A stretch of 64,000 bases of DNA from positions 1 to 64,000 of the forward strand of contig CAKRTQ010000014.1 in NCBI GenBank assembly GCA_934402395.1, in the 5' to 3' direction. The notes below the pieces were generated by a model, which was not told the DNA's origin, did not search any database, and saw nothing but the letters and a program-made list of their open reading frames with translations. Shown in pieces: positions 26,280-34,856 of the stretch (the first letter of the stretch is position 1; the number at the start of each line of letters is the position of its first letter). Source of the DNA: an uncultured Eubacteriales bacterium (GTDB lineage Bacteria; Bacillota; Clostridia; Oscillospirales; CAG-272). Made by a program: the position numbers and the translations under genes.

Positions 26280-26991
26280 TATCAAGATCAGCGGCAGCGG
26301 CTCGGTGAGCGGCGGCGAATATAACAACGTAAAAATCAGCGGTTCGGGGCATGTGAATGGCGATATTTCATGCAGATCGTTCGCCGCGTCCGGCTCGACA
26401 AAGGTAGATGGCAATATAAAATGCGATGATTTTGCATCATCCGGGTCGTCCCATGTGAAGGGCATGATGGATTGCAGCGGCGCTCTTGCGTCGTCCGGAT
26501 CTCTTGTGGTGAACGGCAGCCTGCACGTGGATACTGCCAGGTGTTCCGGCAGCCTTAAAGTATCCGATGACATGGATGCACGCGAGGTACAGCTGAGCGG
26601 CGCGGCATCGATCGGAGGCGGGCTTTCAGCCGAAAAAGTCGTTATCAGCGGTTCTGCCAAGATACGCGGGCTTCTGAATGCCGAGGTCGCCGATATTTCG
26701 GTCGGCTGGGGTAATACCGAATGCGACATCGGATCGATAGGAGGCGGAAGCATAACCGTAAAACGCAAAATGGGCGGCATGGTGTTCGGAATGCGCAAAT
26801 ATATGTACTGTATCTTTTTGCACACGACCTCGATTGAAGCCGACAAGGTTGAAATCGAATGCACCGAAGCGCAAACGGTTCGTGCGATCGATGCGGTGAT
26901 CGGCGATGGCTGCAACATAGGAACGGTGGAATACAGCGGAACGCTTACCGTCAGCGACAACGCAACTGTCGGGAAAACGGTGAAAATATGA
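26272..26991 (+). CDS. bactofilin-like polymer-forming protein (YhbE/YhbF-like)
   Basis: A 239-residue protein dominated by a right-handed beta-helix of about 18-residue turns with repeated I/V-x-G-S-G and S-G-S motifs: DIKISGSGSVSGGEYNNVKI, SGSGHVNGDISC, ASGSTKVDGNIKC, SSGSLVVNGSLHV. This is the bactofilin pattern (PF04519), proteins that self-assemble into filaments or membrane-associated scaffolds without nucleotide. ATG 26272 has GGAGG nine bases upstream and overlaps the end of yhbD. A class-1 hairpin ends the operon. Cell-biological role in this organism is unknown; in Bacillus the operon is stress- or sporulation-linked. Confidence 0.8.
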   Translation: MNDIKISGSGSVSGGEYNNVKISGSGHVNGDISCRSFAASGSTKVDGNIKCDDFASSGSSHVKGMMDCSGALASSGSLVVNGSLHVDTARCSGSLKVSDDMDAREVQLSGAASIGGGLSAEKVVISGSAKIRGLLNAEVADISVGWGNTECDIGSIGGGSITVKRKMGGMVFGMRKYMYCIFLHTTSIEADKVEIECTEAQTVRAIDAVIGDGCNIGTVEYSGTLTVSDNATVGKTVKI

Positions 26992-26999
26992 AAATAAGC

Positions 27000-27035
27000 G
27001 GCTGTTAGAAAACTCAAATGAGTTTTCTAACAGCC
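27000..27035. terminator. bidirectional terminator, class-1 core
   Basis: Perfect 17-bp arms GGCTGTTAGAAAACTCA / TGAGTTTTCTAACAGCC around AA, between convergent bactofilin and cupin genes. Confidence 0.8.
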
Positions 27036-27043
27036 ACTTGTTA

Positions 27044-27409
27044 TCAATACATATATTCGGAATTTTCGGCGCCGGTCGTGTGGTTTTCAACTATCAGAAG
27101 GCATGCATCGCGGCTGACTCTGACGCGATGCCAGACACCGGCGCGCACATTGTACAGTCTTTGCGGCTGCAAGCTAACCTTCTCACCGGATGCGCCGATC
27201 TCAAGTGTGGCACTGCCGGCGAGCAGTACGAAGACCTCATCGGTCAGCATATGCCGTTCGGGCGGGAAGTCGGATGCGGCATCGAACTTTTCAGCCCAGT
27301 TCAGAAAAGCCACACGCCACTCACCGTAATGCATCGTGCGTTCGTACCCCGCGCCCGTGTATTCAAATACTGCAAGTCCCTCCGGAAGGGTTTTATCATT
27401 TATCTGCAT
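27044..27409 (-). CDS. cupin-domain protein
   Basis: A 121-residue single-domain cupin. The two motifs are seen as PPERHMLTDEVFVLLAGSATL (motif 1, with His and Glu ligands) and RLYNVRAGVWHRVRVSRDA (motif 2, His). WRVAFLNWAEKF is a conserved lead-in strand. Such stand-alone cupins bind a metal and a small ligand such as a sugar; the substrate cannot be told. AGGAGG is seven bases upstream of ATG. Its promoter would lie in the short gap shared with the divergent lipid kinase gene. Confidence 0.8.
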   Translation of the reverse strand: MQINDKTLPEGLAVFEYTGAGYERTMHYGEWRVAFLNWAEKFDAASDFPPERHMLTDEVFVLLAGSATLEIGASGEKVSLQPQRLYNVRAGVWHRVRVSRDACLLIVENHTTGAENSEYMY

Positions 27410-27521
27410 TTTTTATCCTCCTATGTCGGCATTATTATACACCGATGGGAGCAATATGTCAAGCTTGCTGTCGGATATCTGCCCTGCTACGCGGTTTTTA
27501 CGACATTTTTCGCGTTTTCTA

Positions 27522-27550
27522 TTGATTTTTTTTGCGATATGTGATACAAT
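27522..27550 (+). promoter_or_regulatory. lipid kinase promoter
   Basis: TTGATT (27522-27527), 17-bp spacer, TACAAT (27545-27550). Confidence 0.6.
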
Positions 27551-27599
27551 AAATATATCGAACGTTTGTTCTAAAACCCACACCGAAAGGCACAAAAAT

Positions 27600-28442
27600 A
27601 TGACTTACATACTTTTCAATCCGCTGGCAAATAACAGTCAGGGCAAAGCAACGGCTGCCAGGCTGAAGCAGGAAAAGCTGCCGCACGCGGAGCTTATCGA
27701 TCTTATCGGGCTTGACGTTTGCGGCTTTCTTGACACTCTTGCTGCCGATGATGAAGTCATTGTCTGCGGCGGCGACGGAACACTGAGCCGTTTTGCGGAT
27801 GATGTTCACGGCAAGGAGCTTCCCTGCACTGTCAGGCTTTTCGGCGCGGGGACAGGAAACGATTTTCTTAAAGATATCGGCGGCACAGCGGGCGGAGACA
27901 GCATGAAAGTCAACGACTACCTCAACGGGCTTCCCACGGTAAGAGTTAACGATATCGAACGGAAATTTGTAAACGGGATCGGCTACGGCATTGACGGCAT
28001 GGCTTGCGAGGTTGCCGACGACAAAAAGCTGCGCGGTGAGACGGATATCAATTACACAAAAATATCGATCGGTCTTTGCCTCGGCGGATACAAATGCCCG
28101 AATGCAAAGGTCACGGTAGACGGCAGAGTAATGCAGTTCCGCCGCGTATGGCTGGCATCTGCCATGAAGGGACGGTACTACGGCGGCGGAATGATGGTTG
28201 CGCCGGACCAGGACAGAAGATCGGACGTCATGAGCTGTGTAGTGCTGCACGATTCGGGCAGACTGCACACACTGGCGGTCTTTCCCGGTATATTTTCGGG
28301 TTCGCACGTCAAGCACAAGAAAATCGTGACCGTGCTGACGGGAAAAAATATCACTGTTGAATTTGACAAGCCGTGCGCCCTTCAGATAGACGGCGATACA
28401 GTGCGCGGTGTAAGAAAATACAACGCAGTAATGCCCGAATAA
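27600..28442 (+). CDS. diacylglycerol/lipid kinase family protein (DagK-like)
   Basis: A 280-residue member of the DAGK catalytic family (PF00781, DgkB/YegS-like), which phosphorylates diacylglycerol or related lipids at the membrane. Evidence: N-terminal strand TYILFNPLANNSQGK, the ATP-site motif VIVCGGDGTLSRF (GGDGT), RLFGAGTGNDF, then FVNGIGYGIDG and the C-terminal QIDGD motif. The ATG at 27600 has AAAGG upstream; the longer in-frame extension lacks a site and would run through the promoter. Transcribed alone, with a strong terminator behind. Confidence 0.85.
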   Translation: MTYILFNPLANNSQGKATAARLKQEKLPHAELIDLIGLDVCGFLDTLAADDEVIVCGGDGTLSRFADDVHGKELPCTVRLFGAGTGNDFLKDIGGTAGGDSMKVNDYLNGLPTVRVNDIERKFVNGIGYGIDGMACEVADDKKLRGETDINYTKISIGLCLGGYKCPNAKVTVDGRVMQFRRVWLASAMKGRYYGGGMMVAPDQDRRSDVMSCVVLHDSGRLHTLAVFPGIFSGSHVKHKKIVTVLTGKNITVEFDKPCALQIDGDTVRGVRKYNAVMPE

Positions 28443-28456
28443 CCTCCCAAACAATG

Positions 28457-28494
28457 AAAACGGAGCTGTTGCAAAAACAACAGCTCCGTTTTTT
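28457..28494 (+). terminator. lipid kinase terminator
   Basis: AAAACGGAGCTGTTG / CAACAGCTCCGTTTT stem with an A-rich loop, followed by a T-run. Confidence 0.9.
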
Positions 28495-28536
28495 ATACCG
28501 GAAGAATATCTTCGAGTATATAAACCCTTATCCGCA

Positions 28537-28641
28537 GGTACCGCGCAAGCGCGGTACCCACAGGATTTCAGGAATGCAGTTGATTTATCCTACCGGCTGC
28601 CACTGCATGACAGCCGGCATTTTATCTCACCGTTTGTGAGA
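28537..28641. other. hairpin cluster after the dockerin gene
   Basis: Three stems in a row: GGTACCGCG / CGCGGTACC (28537-28558), CCGGCTG / CAGCCGG (28593-28617) and TCTCAC / GTGAGA (28625-28641). They lie just downstream of the dockerin gene on the minus strand and may stabilise or end its transcript. Confidence 0.45.
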
Positions 28642-28660
28642 GGATTGCATTGAACTAACC

Positions 28661-31600
28661 TTACTTAAGGGGATACTTAGCATCGCCAAGAAGGACGTTC
28701 TTCAGCAGGTAGATAGCATCGTTCTTATCGAACGCGCCGTCACCGTTGACGTCACCCGACTGGTTGATCGGGTAAGCGGTGGTGCCGAGAAGTTTCGCCT
28801 TCAGGAGGTAGATAGCGTCGTCCTTGTTGACCTTACCGTCGCCGTTCATGTCGCCGCGAGCAACAGCAAGCTTCGGGATTTCCTGATAGCCTACTTTTTC
28901 GCCGCAGACGGAGCACTCCTTGTAAGGAGTATAACCGGTCTCGGTAGTGGTGGCGGGCTTGCCCTCTTTTTCGACCCAAGTGTGCTCGGTCTTAGCGATC
29001 ACATCATAGGTGGTTTCAACAGTGCAGTTCTTGCACTTGAAGTGAGAAGTCTTGCCTTCTGCAGTGCAGGTGGCAGGAACGCCCTCTACGAGGACCCACT
29101 CGTGCTGGTCTTTACCCTCAGCCATGACGTAGCCGCAAATCTTGCAAACAAGGTTTTCGGTGCAGTCGGCTATCGGGTCAGCCTTGTGAGGCTCGTTGGC
29201 GATCTGCTCGCCGCAGGTAGCGCAGGTGAAGCCGTGTCCGCTCGGGGTCTTAACAGCTTCGACCTGAGTGTTCGGTACGTGATCGGAGGAAGCCTTTACA
29301 ACGTAATCGCAGCCGTCAAACGTGCACTTGCGATCCTGGCAAGCAGGACCTTCAATGCTGTGCTTGATGGTCTTTACGATCAGACCGCACTGAGAGCAGG
29401 TAGCGGTGAAGGTGTGACCGTCAACATTTTCAAGAGCACCGAACTTGTGGTCGGTAGCTTTCTTGGTGGGGTTGCCGTTCTTGTCGATGAGCTTCAGACC
29501 GCAGATCTTGCAGACGCCATCCTCGAGACAGGTCTGAGAACCGGCCTTGAGAGCGCACTTGTGAGAATCGATCTTACCGCAGACATCGCACTTGCGATAT
29601 GCATACGAGTTCTTGGCGTTACCACTGTTGGTGGTGGAGTTTGCCTTGGAAGCATACTTCCATGCGCCCCACTTGTGGTTGTCGTGATCGGCAGGAATAA
29701 CTACCTTATCGGGAGCAAAGCCGCACTCGCAAGCGTAGTGCTCTTCGTAACCGTCTTTGCAGTAGTTGACTTCAAGTCTGTTCTTGAAGATGGTGATGGA
29801 GTGAGCAGCCTCGGTACCGGAGATCTTGGTGCCGCAGACGGAGCACTCTTTCCAGTGCTTGGTGCGGTCGTTCTTCCAAACGATCTTGGCAGCCGGGTGA
29901 CCGGTAGCCTTTACGGTGTAACCGCAAACCATGCAGACGCCGTTCTTGGTGCAGGTCACAGCATTATCGCCATATTCGTGAGCAGCAGGCTCGGTGACGT
30001 AGGTGCAACCGGGAACAGTGCAGTACTGCCAATGCTTTTCTTCACTGGTCTTGTAGCCGGCACTGAGCTTGTGGCTTTCAGCCTTGGTAGCATCGAGCTT
30101 GTCAATAGCAACTTCTTCGGTCGCGCCGCAGACTGTGCAGGTGCGGACCTTCTTACCGGCGCTCATGCAGGTAGCTTCAGCAGTTACCTTCCATTCGCCC
30201 CAGGTGTGACCGTTCTTTTCGATCTTTTCAGCACCGTAGTGCATGGTGCATTCAAACTCAAGACCGTTGATAACGACCTTGTCGGTGCATCTCCAACCGG
30301 AGGTGATACCGTCGGTGGTGCAGGTGGCAGCAACAGCAGCAACAGTCTCGATGACGTGCTGGTTGTGACCAACGAGCTCTATGCCGCAGACAGCGCACTT
30401 GTAGCTGTCGGTGCACTTGAAGCTACCGCCCTCAATAGCAATTCTGAGAGCTTCGGGCATGGTGTGCTGACCGCTTACGGTGATACCGCAGACGTTGCAC
30501 TTGGCAGACTGGTAGCAGTTGACAACAGCATCAAGCTTGTGGCCGAGAGCCAGAACCTTTCTGCTTTCCTTGATATCGCCGCACTTGGAGCAGACAACGA
30601 TCGTAAGACCGTCTTTGGTGCAGGTGGGAAGGTTTACTATCTTGGTCTCGTAGTTGTGTCCCTTGGCATCAGCCTTGGCGCCGCACTCGGAGCAGACAGC
30701 GGTGCAGAGGAGCTTATCGGTTACATTACCGTCAGCATCTACGATGTAGTTGGAAGCGGTCTTGGCATAGGTGTGCGCCTTGAGCGGAGCGATGGTGTCG
30801 CCGCAGTTTTCGCACTTACCGGGGTTGCAGAGAGGAGCGCCGGCGGTCATCTTGTGACCGGTAGCCTTTACGACTTCAGCACCAGCCTTAATCTCTTTGC
30901 CGTCTTCTTTGAAGAGCTTGCCGCATACTGTGCACTTGTTGTACGCAATGTTACCATCGGTATTGCAGGTGGCAGCCTTTGCAGCAACAGCCTCAAGCGT
31001 GTGAGCGGCAGCGGGTTTTACAGCGTAACCACAAACAGAGCAGCTTACAGCAGCCTTGCAGGTGGGCTTGGCATTGACGTCATATACGTGAGCCTCGAAG
31101 GTACCGTCGGTGGTGCCGCAGTACTTGCAAGCCTTCCAGTGGAGGTCAGCATTCTTGTAAACGACCCAGGTGTGACCTGTGCCGCCGGTGTACTCGGAGG
31201 TGGAATCCTTCAGAACGGCACCGCAGTCCTTGCAGTAGTCGTAGTAGGTTCCGTTGCCGTTGCAGGCAGAAACGTTTGCCTGGAGGTCGGCAACCTTAAG
31301 GGTCCAGCCCTTAGCCTTGAAGTCGGCATCCTTCTCACCGTTGTAGTGAGCAGGATTGTGCGGCCATACGGCGGTCTCATCGGTAAAGGTCTCGTTGGTG
31401 ATACCTTCGGAGGAGACACCGCAAGCGCAGCTCTTATAATATGTTACAAGAGTGTTGCATTTGTGGTCAGCGACCAGGTACTTCGCATCCTTCTTGGATA
31501 CGGTGAAGCTGTGACCTTCATTCTTTACGATGGTGACATCGGCGGGTTTGAAGGTGTCGGTAAGGGTCTTACCGCAGTTTTTGCAGCTCTTGTAGAGAGT

Positions 31601-31957
31601 AGAATTGTTAAGGCACTTGTCAATGTTGCCCTTAACATACTCTTTGGAAACGATGTAAGCAGCAACGTGCTTGGTCTCATCGGGAGTGTGAGCCTTGGTG
31701 TTACCGCAGACGCACTTCCAAACGGTGGCACAAGCTGCGCCCTTGAAGTCGCAAGCCTTGAGCTCCATGTTGGAGCCGTCGGTCTCTACGTGCATATCCG
31801 TGCCGGGAATCTGCGTGTAGGTCTTATCGGCAGCACCGGCAGCTACGCCGATACAGAGTATTGCCGCGAGCAGCAGAGCTACAGGGAGCAATACTTTCCC
31901 TATGCTTTTGACCGCATGCACGGCCTTGGCATGAGAGAGATTAGAAACAGATTTCAT
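28661..31957 (-). CDS. large secreted Cys-rich repeat protein with C-terminal dockerin
   Basis: A 1098-residue secreted protein. A signal peptide (hydrophobic VLLPVALLLAAILCIGVAAG, cleaved near AGA-AD) is followed by some twenty degenerate repeats of 40-60 residues. Each repeat carries one CxxC pair and a HxW/GH element, for example CSVCGYAV, CTVCGKLF, CENCGDTI, CAVCGIEL, CKICGYVM, resembling tandem small zinc-ribbon-like folds. The last ~70 residues are a type I dockerin with two Ca-binding repeats: GDMNGDGKVNKDDAIYLL and GDVNGDGAFDKNDAIYLL. Dockerins bind cohesins, so the protein is probably displayed or complexed at the surface. AGGAGG precedes the ATG, and the 5' leader is unusually long and structured. 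No catalytic domain is visible. Confidence 0.85.
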   Translation of the reverse strand: MKSVSNLSHAKAVHAVKSIGKVLLPVALLLAAILCIGVAAGAADKTYTQIPGTDMHVETDGSNMELKACDFKGAACATVWKCVCGNTKAHTPDETKHVAAYIVSKEYVKGNIDKCLNNSTLYKSCKNCGKTLTDTFKPADVTIVKNEGHSFTVSKKDAKYLVADHKCNTLVTYYKSCACGVSSEGITNETFTDETAVWPHNPAHYNGEKDADFKAKGWTLKVADLQANVSACNGNGTYYDYCKDCGAVLKDSTSEYTGGTGHTWVVYKNADLHWKACKYCGTTDGTFEAHVYDVNAKPTCKAAVSCSVCGYAVKPAAAHTLEAVAAKAATCNTDGNIAYNKCTVCGKLFKEDGKEIKAGAEVVKATGHKMTAGAPLCNPGKCENCGDTIAPLKAHTYAKTASNYIVDADGNVTDKLLCTAVCSECGAKADAKGHNYETKIVNLPTCTKDGLTIVVCSKCGDIKESRKVLALGHKLDAVVNCYQSAKCNVCGITVSGQHTMPEALRIAIEGGSFKCTDSYKCAVCGIELVGHNQHVIETVAAVAATCTTDGITSGWRCTDKVVINGLEFECTMHYGAEKIEKNGHTWGEWKVTAEATCMSAGKKVRTCTVCGATEEVAIDKLDATKAESHKLSAGYKTSEEKHWQYCTVPGCTYVTEPAAHEYGDNAVTCTKNGVCMVCGYTVKATGHPAAKIVWKNDRTKHWKECSVCGTKISGTEAAHSITIFKNRLEVNYCKDGYEEHYACECGFAPDKVVIPADHDNHKWGAWKYASKANSTTNSGNAKNSYAYRKCDVCGKIDSHKCALKAGSQTCLEDGVCKICGLKLIDKNGNPTKKATDHKFGALENVDGHTFTATCSQCGLIVKTIKHSIEGPACQDRKCTFDGCDYVVKASSDHVPNTQVEAVKTPSGHGFTCATCGEQIANEPHKADPIADCTENLVCKICGYVMAEGKDQHEWVLVEGVPATCTAEGKTSHFKCKNCTVETTYDVIAKTEHTWVEKEGKPATTTETGYTPYKECSVCGEKVGYQEIPKLAVARGDMNGDGKVNKDDAIYLLKAKLLGTTAYPINQSGDVNGDGAFDKNDAIYLLKNVLLGDAKYPLK

Positions 31958-32331
31958 TTCTTGTCTTTCCTCCTGAAATTCTTATATACAATGACAACTT
32001 TCCGCATATACGGAGTTCGCCGATCCTTCTCAAACGCACATGGCGTTTAGCCGACGAGAATTCTCTGCGTTTTCCGACCTTCGACCTTCCCTCAAATCCC
32101 CTTGCGGGAACTTAGCCGACGAGGTTCAGCCACCGGTCTTCTCCGGATATATACGGATCCGCATACCGACTGCACCGGTAACCGCTGAAGCGGCTTGAAT
32201 TCAGGCTCGTCGGGTATACGAATTGCCAATTGTTTCTGTTTTACCGTTGCGCACTTGCCAGTGCGCCTTTTATGTACCCCGGCTCGCGCCGGGATCCGAT
32301 TGGGTATAGGAATGCCCTATACTCCATCTTC
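31958..32331 (-). ncRNA. structured 5' leader (~370 nt) of the dockerin gene
   Basis: From the predicted transcript start near 32331 to the start codon, the minus strand holds several stems: GTATAGG/CCTATAC, CCCGGC/GCCGGG (about 32278-32293), GCGCACT/AGTGCGC (32249-32266), plus two ~65-nt units that each begin with CTCGTCGGCTAA (32123-32112 and 32058-32047). After that box each unit has a small stem, then TTGAG and AAGG. Tandem units in a leader are typical of riboswitches or protein-binding leaders, but I could not match a known class. Confidence 0.5.
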
Positions 32332-32337
32332 TCATAT

Positions 32338-32366
32338 ATTTTATCACCGACTAACGGTTTTGTCAA
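32338..32366 (-). promoter_or_regulatory. promoter of dockerin gene
   Basis: Minus strand TTGACA (32366-32361), 17-bp spacer, TAAAAT (32343-32338). It defines the long leader. Confidence 0.75.
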
Positions 32367-32675
32367 CACTTTTGAGCAATTATTTCCGAAAAAATGCTCG
32401 GAATTTAGTTTATAGAAGAAGCTATAGTTATGTTTCCTCGCTCGCTAAGAGGGCGAGGAATGAAGCTACTTCTAATCTGTATGCTTGGTTACCTCGCCCC
32501 GTCAAGGCGCGTTGCGCCTTGACCCTGTGACTGACAGTGTACCATCTGGCACCTTAGCCCTTTACTATCCAAAAGCTAAAAATATGTTCGGAATTCAGTT
32601 CGCGGAAGATGCCATAACATCCGATCGCCCGGCTCGGAGACGGGATGGGCGACCGAATCATTTTTTTCTGCCCGA
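32367..32675. other. intergenic region with imperfect direct repeat and three stems
   Basis: A ~30-bp element occurs twice (core TCGGAATTTAGTTTATAGAA at 32399 and TCGGAATTCAGTTCGCGGAA at 32588; differences are transitions). Between them lie a two-layer stem, TAGAAGAAGCT/AGCTACTTCTA (32414-32475) enclosing TTCCTCG/CGAGGAA, and a perfect 10-bp stem GTCAAGGCGC/GCGCCTTGAC (32502-32524). No coding frame. Could encode a small RNA or be the remains of a mobile repeat. Confidence 0.4.
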
Positions 32676-32912
32676 TCAGGCGCGGAAACGTGCGATATCC
32701 GCCTCAAACGCCGCACGCTCGTCGGCATTCTCTATCTCTGCGGTAAGCTCGATGGGCTTCATAAGATCGAGGCTGAATATTCCCATTATCGACTTCGCGT
32801 CAACCACATATCTGCCGGATTTGAGGTCAATATCAAAGTCGTACTTTGCGGCGATGTTTACAAAATCGCGTATATCGGATATTGTGACCAGTCGGATGTT
32901 TGCTGTTACCAT
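32676..32912 (-). CDS. HPr-family protein lacking the catalytic histidine (Crh-like)
   Basis: A 78-residue HPr-fold protein. The regulatory-serine region is well kept (VDAKSIMGIFSLDL, with S41 equivalent to HPr Ser46), and the C-terminal ADERAAFEADIARF helix fits. The active-site histidine expected near residue 15 is absent: the segment reads TISDIRDFVNIAAKYD. Such proteins cannot carry phosphate from enzyme I but can be phosphorylated on serine by HPr kinase and act in catabolite control with CcpA, like Bacillus Crh. AAGGAG precedes the ATG. It has its own promoter (TTGACA-17-TAAAAT, 32978-32950, minus strand). Confidence 0.75.
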   Translation of the reverse strand: MVTANIRLVTISDIRDFVNIAAKYDFDIDLKSGRYVVDAKSIMGIFSLDLMKPIELTAEIENADERAAFEADIARFRA

Positions 32913-32949
32913 TATTTTTCTCCTTATTAATAGATAATTTACTGGTTTA

Positions 32950-32978
32950 ATTTTATCACACCTTACCTGCTATGTCAA
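32950..32978 (-). promoter_or_regulatory. promoter of HPr-like gene
   Basis: Minus strand TTGACA (32978-32973), 17-bp spacer, TAAAAT (32955-32950), the same hexamers as the dockerin promoter. Confidence 0.7.
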
Positions 32979-33072
32979 GTACCGCGCAGAATTTTTTTCC
33001 GTGATACCGGCTGAGACTCTGTGAGACTGTTGCGAATCCACCGCGGGTTAGAATTATCCTGCACCGCGGGAG

Positions 33073-33492
33073 ATGCGGTGCGAAGGGGGTGATTCAAACG
33101 GAATAAAAAAAGATGCAGTCTCCCGCAGCCGCCGCGCCGCACGGCCGCAACCGGGAAGACTTATACGCGCCGCCGGGGACGGTTCCACCCTGCGGCTTGC
33201 CGCCGAATACATAAAATGCAACAGCGGCAGATCGCAGCTGCCCAATATTGCGGGCTTTTGCCGTTCGCTCGGTGTGAGTGTGGGGGAATTTGAGGGGCTT
33301 CGGCGGTCGCACCCGGACGTTTACGGCACACTTTGCGCCGTTTTTGAGGATGAGGCACTCAACTCGGATGTTCCCGCCTCGGTGCTGACGCTTTATATGC
33401 GCGGCAGGCTCGATTACAGCGAAAAGCGCGATGCGGACGATGCGCCCGTGACAGTGGTATTTCAGCATGACGTACTCAACGATGGCGAATGA
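33073..33492 (+). CDS. phage terminase small subunit-like protein
   Basis: Up to 139 residues. After a basic N-terminus, LRLAAEYIKCN ... LPNIAGFCRSLGVSVGEFEG is the HTH region usual in small terminases that recognise the packaging site, and the acidic middle (YGTLCAVFEDEALNSDVPAS) with LYMRGRLDYSEKRD fits the oligomerisation part. The start is uncertain: ATG 33073 has GGGAG immediately adjacent, whereas the good site AAGGGGGTG (33083-33091) would serve an ATA at 33103. Its stop lies inside the large subunit gene, so the two are translationally coupled. Confidence 0.65.
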   Translation: MRCEGGDSNGIKKDAVSRSRRAARPQPGRLIRAAGDGSTLRLAAEYIKCNSGRSQLPNIAGFCRSLGVSVGEFEGLRRSHPDVYGTLCAVFEDEALNSDVPASVLTLYMRGRLDYSEKRDADDAPVTVVFQHDVLNDGE

Positions 33493-34810
33493 CGGCGTGC
33501 TTCGCATCGGCGGCGTGCCGAGCGCGCGCCAGGCGGAATTCTTTGCGGCGCGCGGGAAATTCATTGCCTACGGAGGTGCGCGCGGCGGCGGAAAATCATG
33601 GGCACTGCGGCGCAAGCTCGTAGCTATGTGTCTGCGCTATCCCGGAATACGCTGCCTCATCGTGCGCCGCTCGCTGGGCGAGCTGCGTGCGAACCATCTG
33701 CGTCCGATGCTTTCGGAGTACGGCGGTCTTGTGACGTACAGCGGATCCGAACGGCGGCTCTCGCTGCCCGGCGGCTCGGCAATTTACTTCGGTTACTGCT
33801 CAGCCGACCGCGATGTTCTGCGCTATCAGGGGCAGGAATACGACATTATTGCCATTGACGAGGCAACGCAGCTGAGCGAGGATCAATTTTCGGTATTCAA
33901 AGCCTGTCTGCGCGGCACGGGGGAGCTTCCCCGCCGTATATATCTGACCTGCAACCCCGGAGGCATCGGACACGCATGGGTACGGCGGCTTTTTATCGAA
34001 CGCGACTACCGCGAGGGCGAATATGCCGACGACTATGTTTTTATACCTGCGACGGTTTATGACAACGAGGTGCTTATGCGTTCCGCCCCCGACTATGTCC
34101 GGCAGCTCGAAGGGCTGCCGCCGCGAATGCGCGATGCGTGGCTTTTCGGTCGGTGGGATGTTTTTGAAGGGCAGTTCTTCCCCGAATTCGACCCAGGGCG
34201 GCACGTATGCAAGCCGGAGAACGCGGGCGTTCCCGTGCGCCGGTTCATTGCCCTTGACTACGGGTTCGACATGCTCGCCGCGCTGCTTATCGGCGTTGCC
34301 GACGATGGCAGTCTTACCGTTGAGGCGGAGATATGCCGCCCCGGACTGACGCTTTCGGAAGCTGCGCGGCAGGTCGCCGGACTTGCCGCGCTCCGGGACG
34401 GCACCGGTGTCTCGTATGCAGTTGCCTCACCCGATCTCTGGAACCGCCGGCAGGACAGCGGCATGAGCGGCTTTGAGATCATGCAGGCAGTACCCGGGAT
34501 GCCGCCCATGCGCGCCGCCGACGACAGAAGAATACCCGGCTGGCGGGTGCTGCGGGAATATCTCGCGGGCGGGCGGCTGCGGATAAGCAGCAACTGCCGC
34601 GAGCTCGTGCGCTGTCTGCCTGCGCTGCTTTTTGACCGCGAGCGCGCCGAGGATGCCTCCGACGAGCCGCACTCGGTTACTCATGCGCCCGAGGCTTTGC
34701 GGTATGCCGTCATGAGCCGTCAGCCTCCCGCACCGGCAGAGGAGGTGTGGGATTACCGCAATTTCAGGTTCAACAGACAGCCCGCGACCAATCCGATAAT
34801 ATGGGACTGA
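33467..34810 (+). CDS. phage terminase large subunit (packaging ATPase/nuclease)
   Basis: A 447-residue DNA-packaging motor. Walker A GGARGGGKS at 36-44, Walker B IIAIDEA with D131/E132, coupling motif YLTCNPGG, and the RNase H-like nuclease start IALDYGFD with D264; further acidic positions occur at SPDLW and in THAPEALRYAV near the end. Length is standard for TerL and all motor motifs look intact. It overlaps terS; the true start may be ATG 33467 or 33482. Neighbours are other head genes. Codon choice and GC resemble the host, suggesting long residence in this genome. Confidence 0.92.
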   Translation: MTYSTMANDGVLRIGGVPSARQAEFFAARGKFIAYGGARGGGKSWALRRKLVAMCLRYPGIRCLIVRRSLGELRANHLRPMLSEYGGLVTYSGSERRLSLPGGSAIYFGYCSADRDVLRYQGQEYDIIAIDEATQLSEDQFSVFKACLRGTGELPRRIYLTCNPGGIGHAWVRRLFIERDYREGEYADDYVFIPATVYDNEVLMRSAPDYVRQLEGLPPRMRDAWLFGRWDVFEGQFFPEFDPGRHVCKPENAGVPVRRFIALDYGFDMLAALLIGVADDGSLTVEAEICRPGLTLSEAARQVAGLAALRDGTGVSYAVASPDLWNRRQDSGMSGFEIMQAVPGMPPMRAADDRRIPGWRVLREYLAGGRLRISSNCRELVRCLPALLFDRERAEDASDEPHSVTHAPEALRYAVMSRQPPAPAEEVWDYRNFRFNRQPATNPIIWD

Positions 34811-34856
34811 TATGCCAAAACGTCAGGAACGGACAAGAAAACAAAAGAGGACACAA

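Noticed and set aside
28982..32050. A 3.07-kb open frame on the + strand opposite the dockerin gene
   Set aside because: It is a shadow of the strongly biased codon use in the Cys-rich gene: no ribosome-binding site, no family signal and a composition that mirrors the real gene. It lies antisense to a clear signal-peptide/dockerin protein.
32195..32530. A 111-codon + strand frame in the dockerin leader region
   Set aside because: No ribosome-binding site; it crosses several stems and the promoter of the opposite gene.
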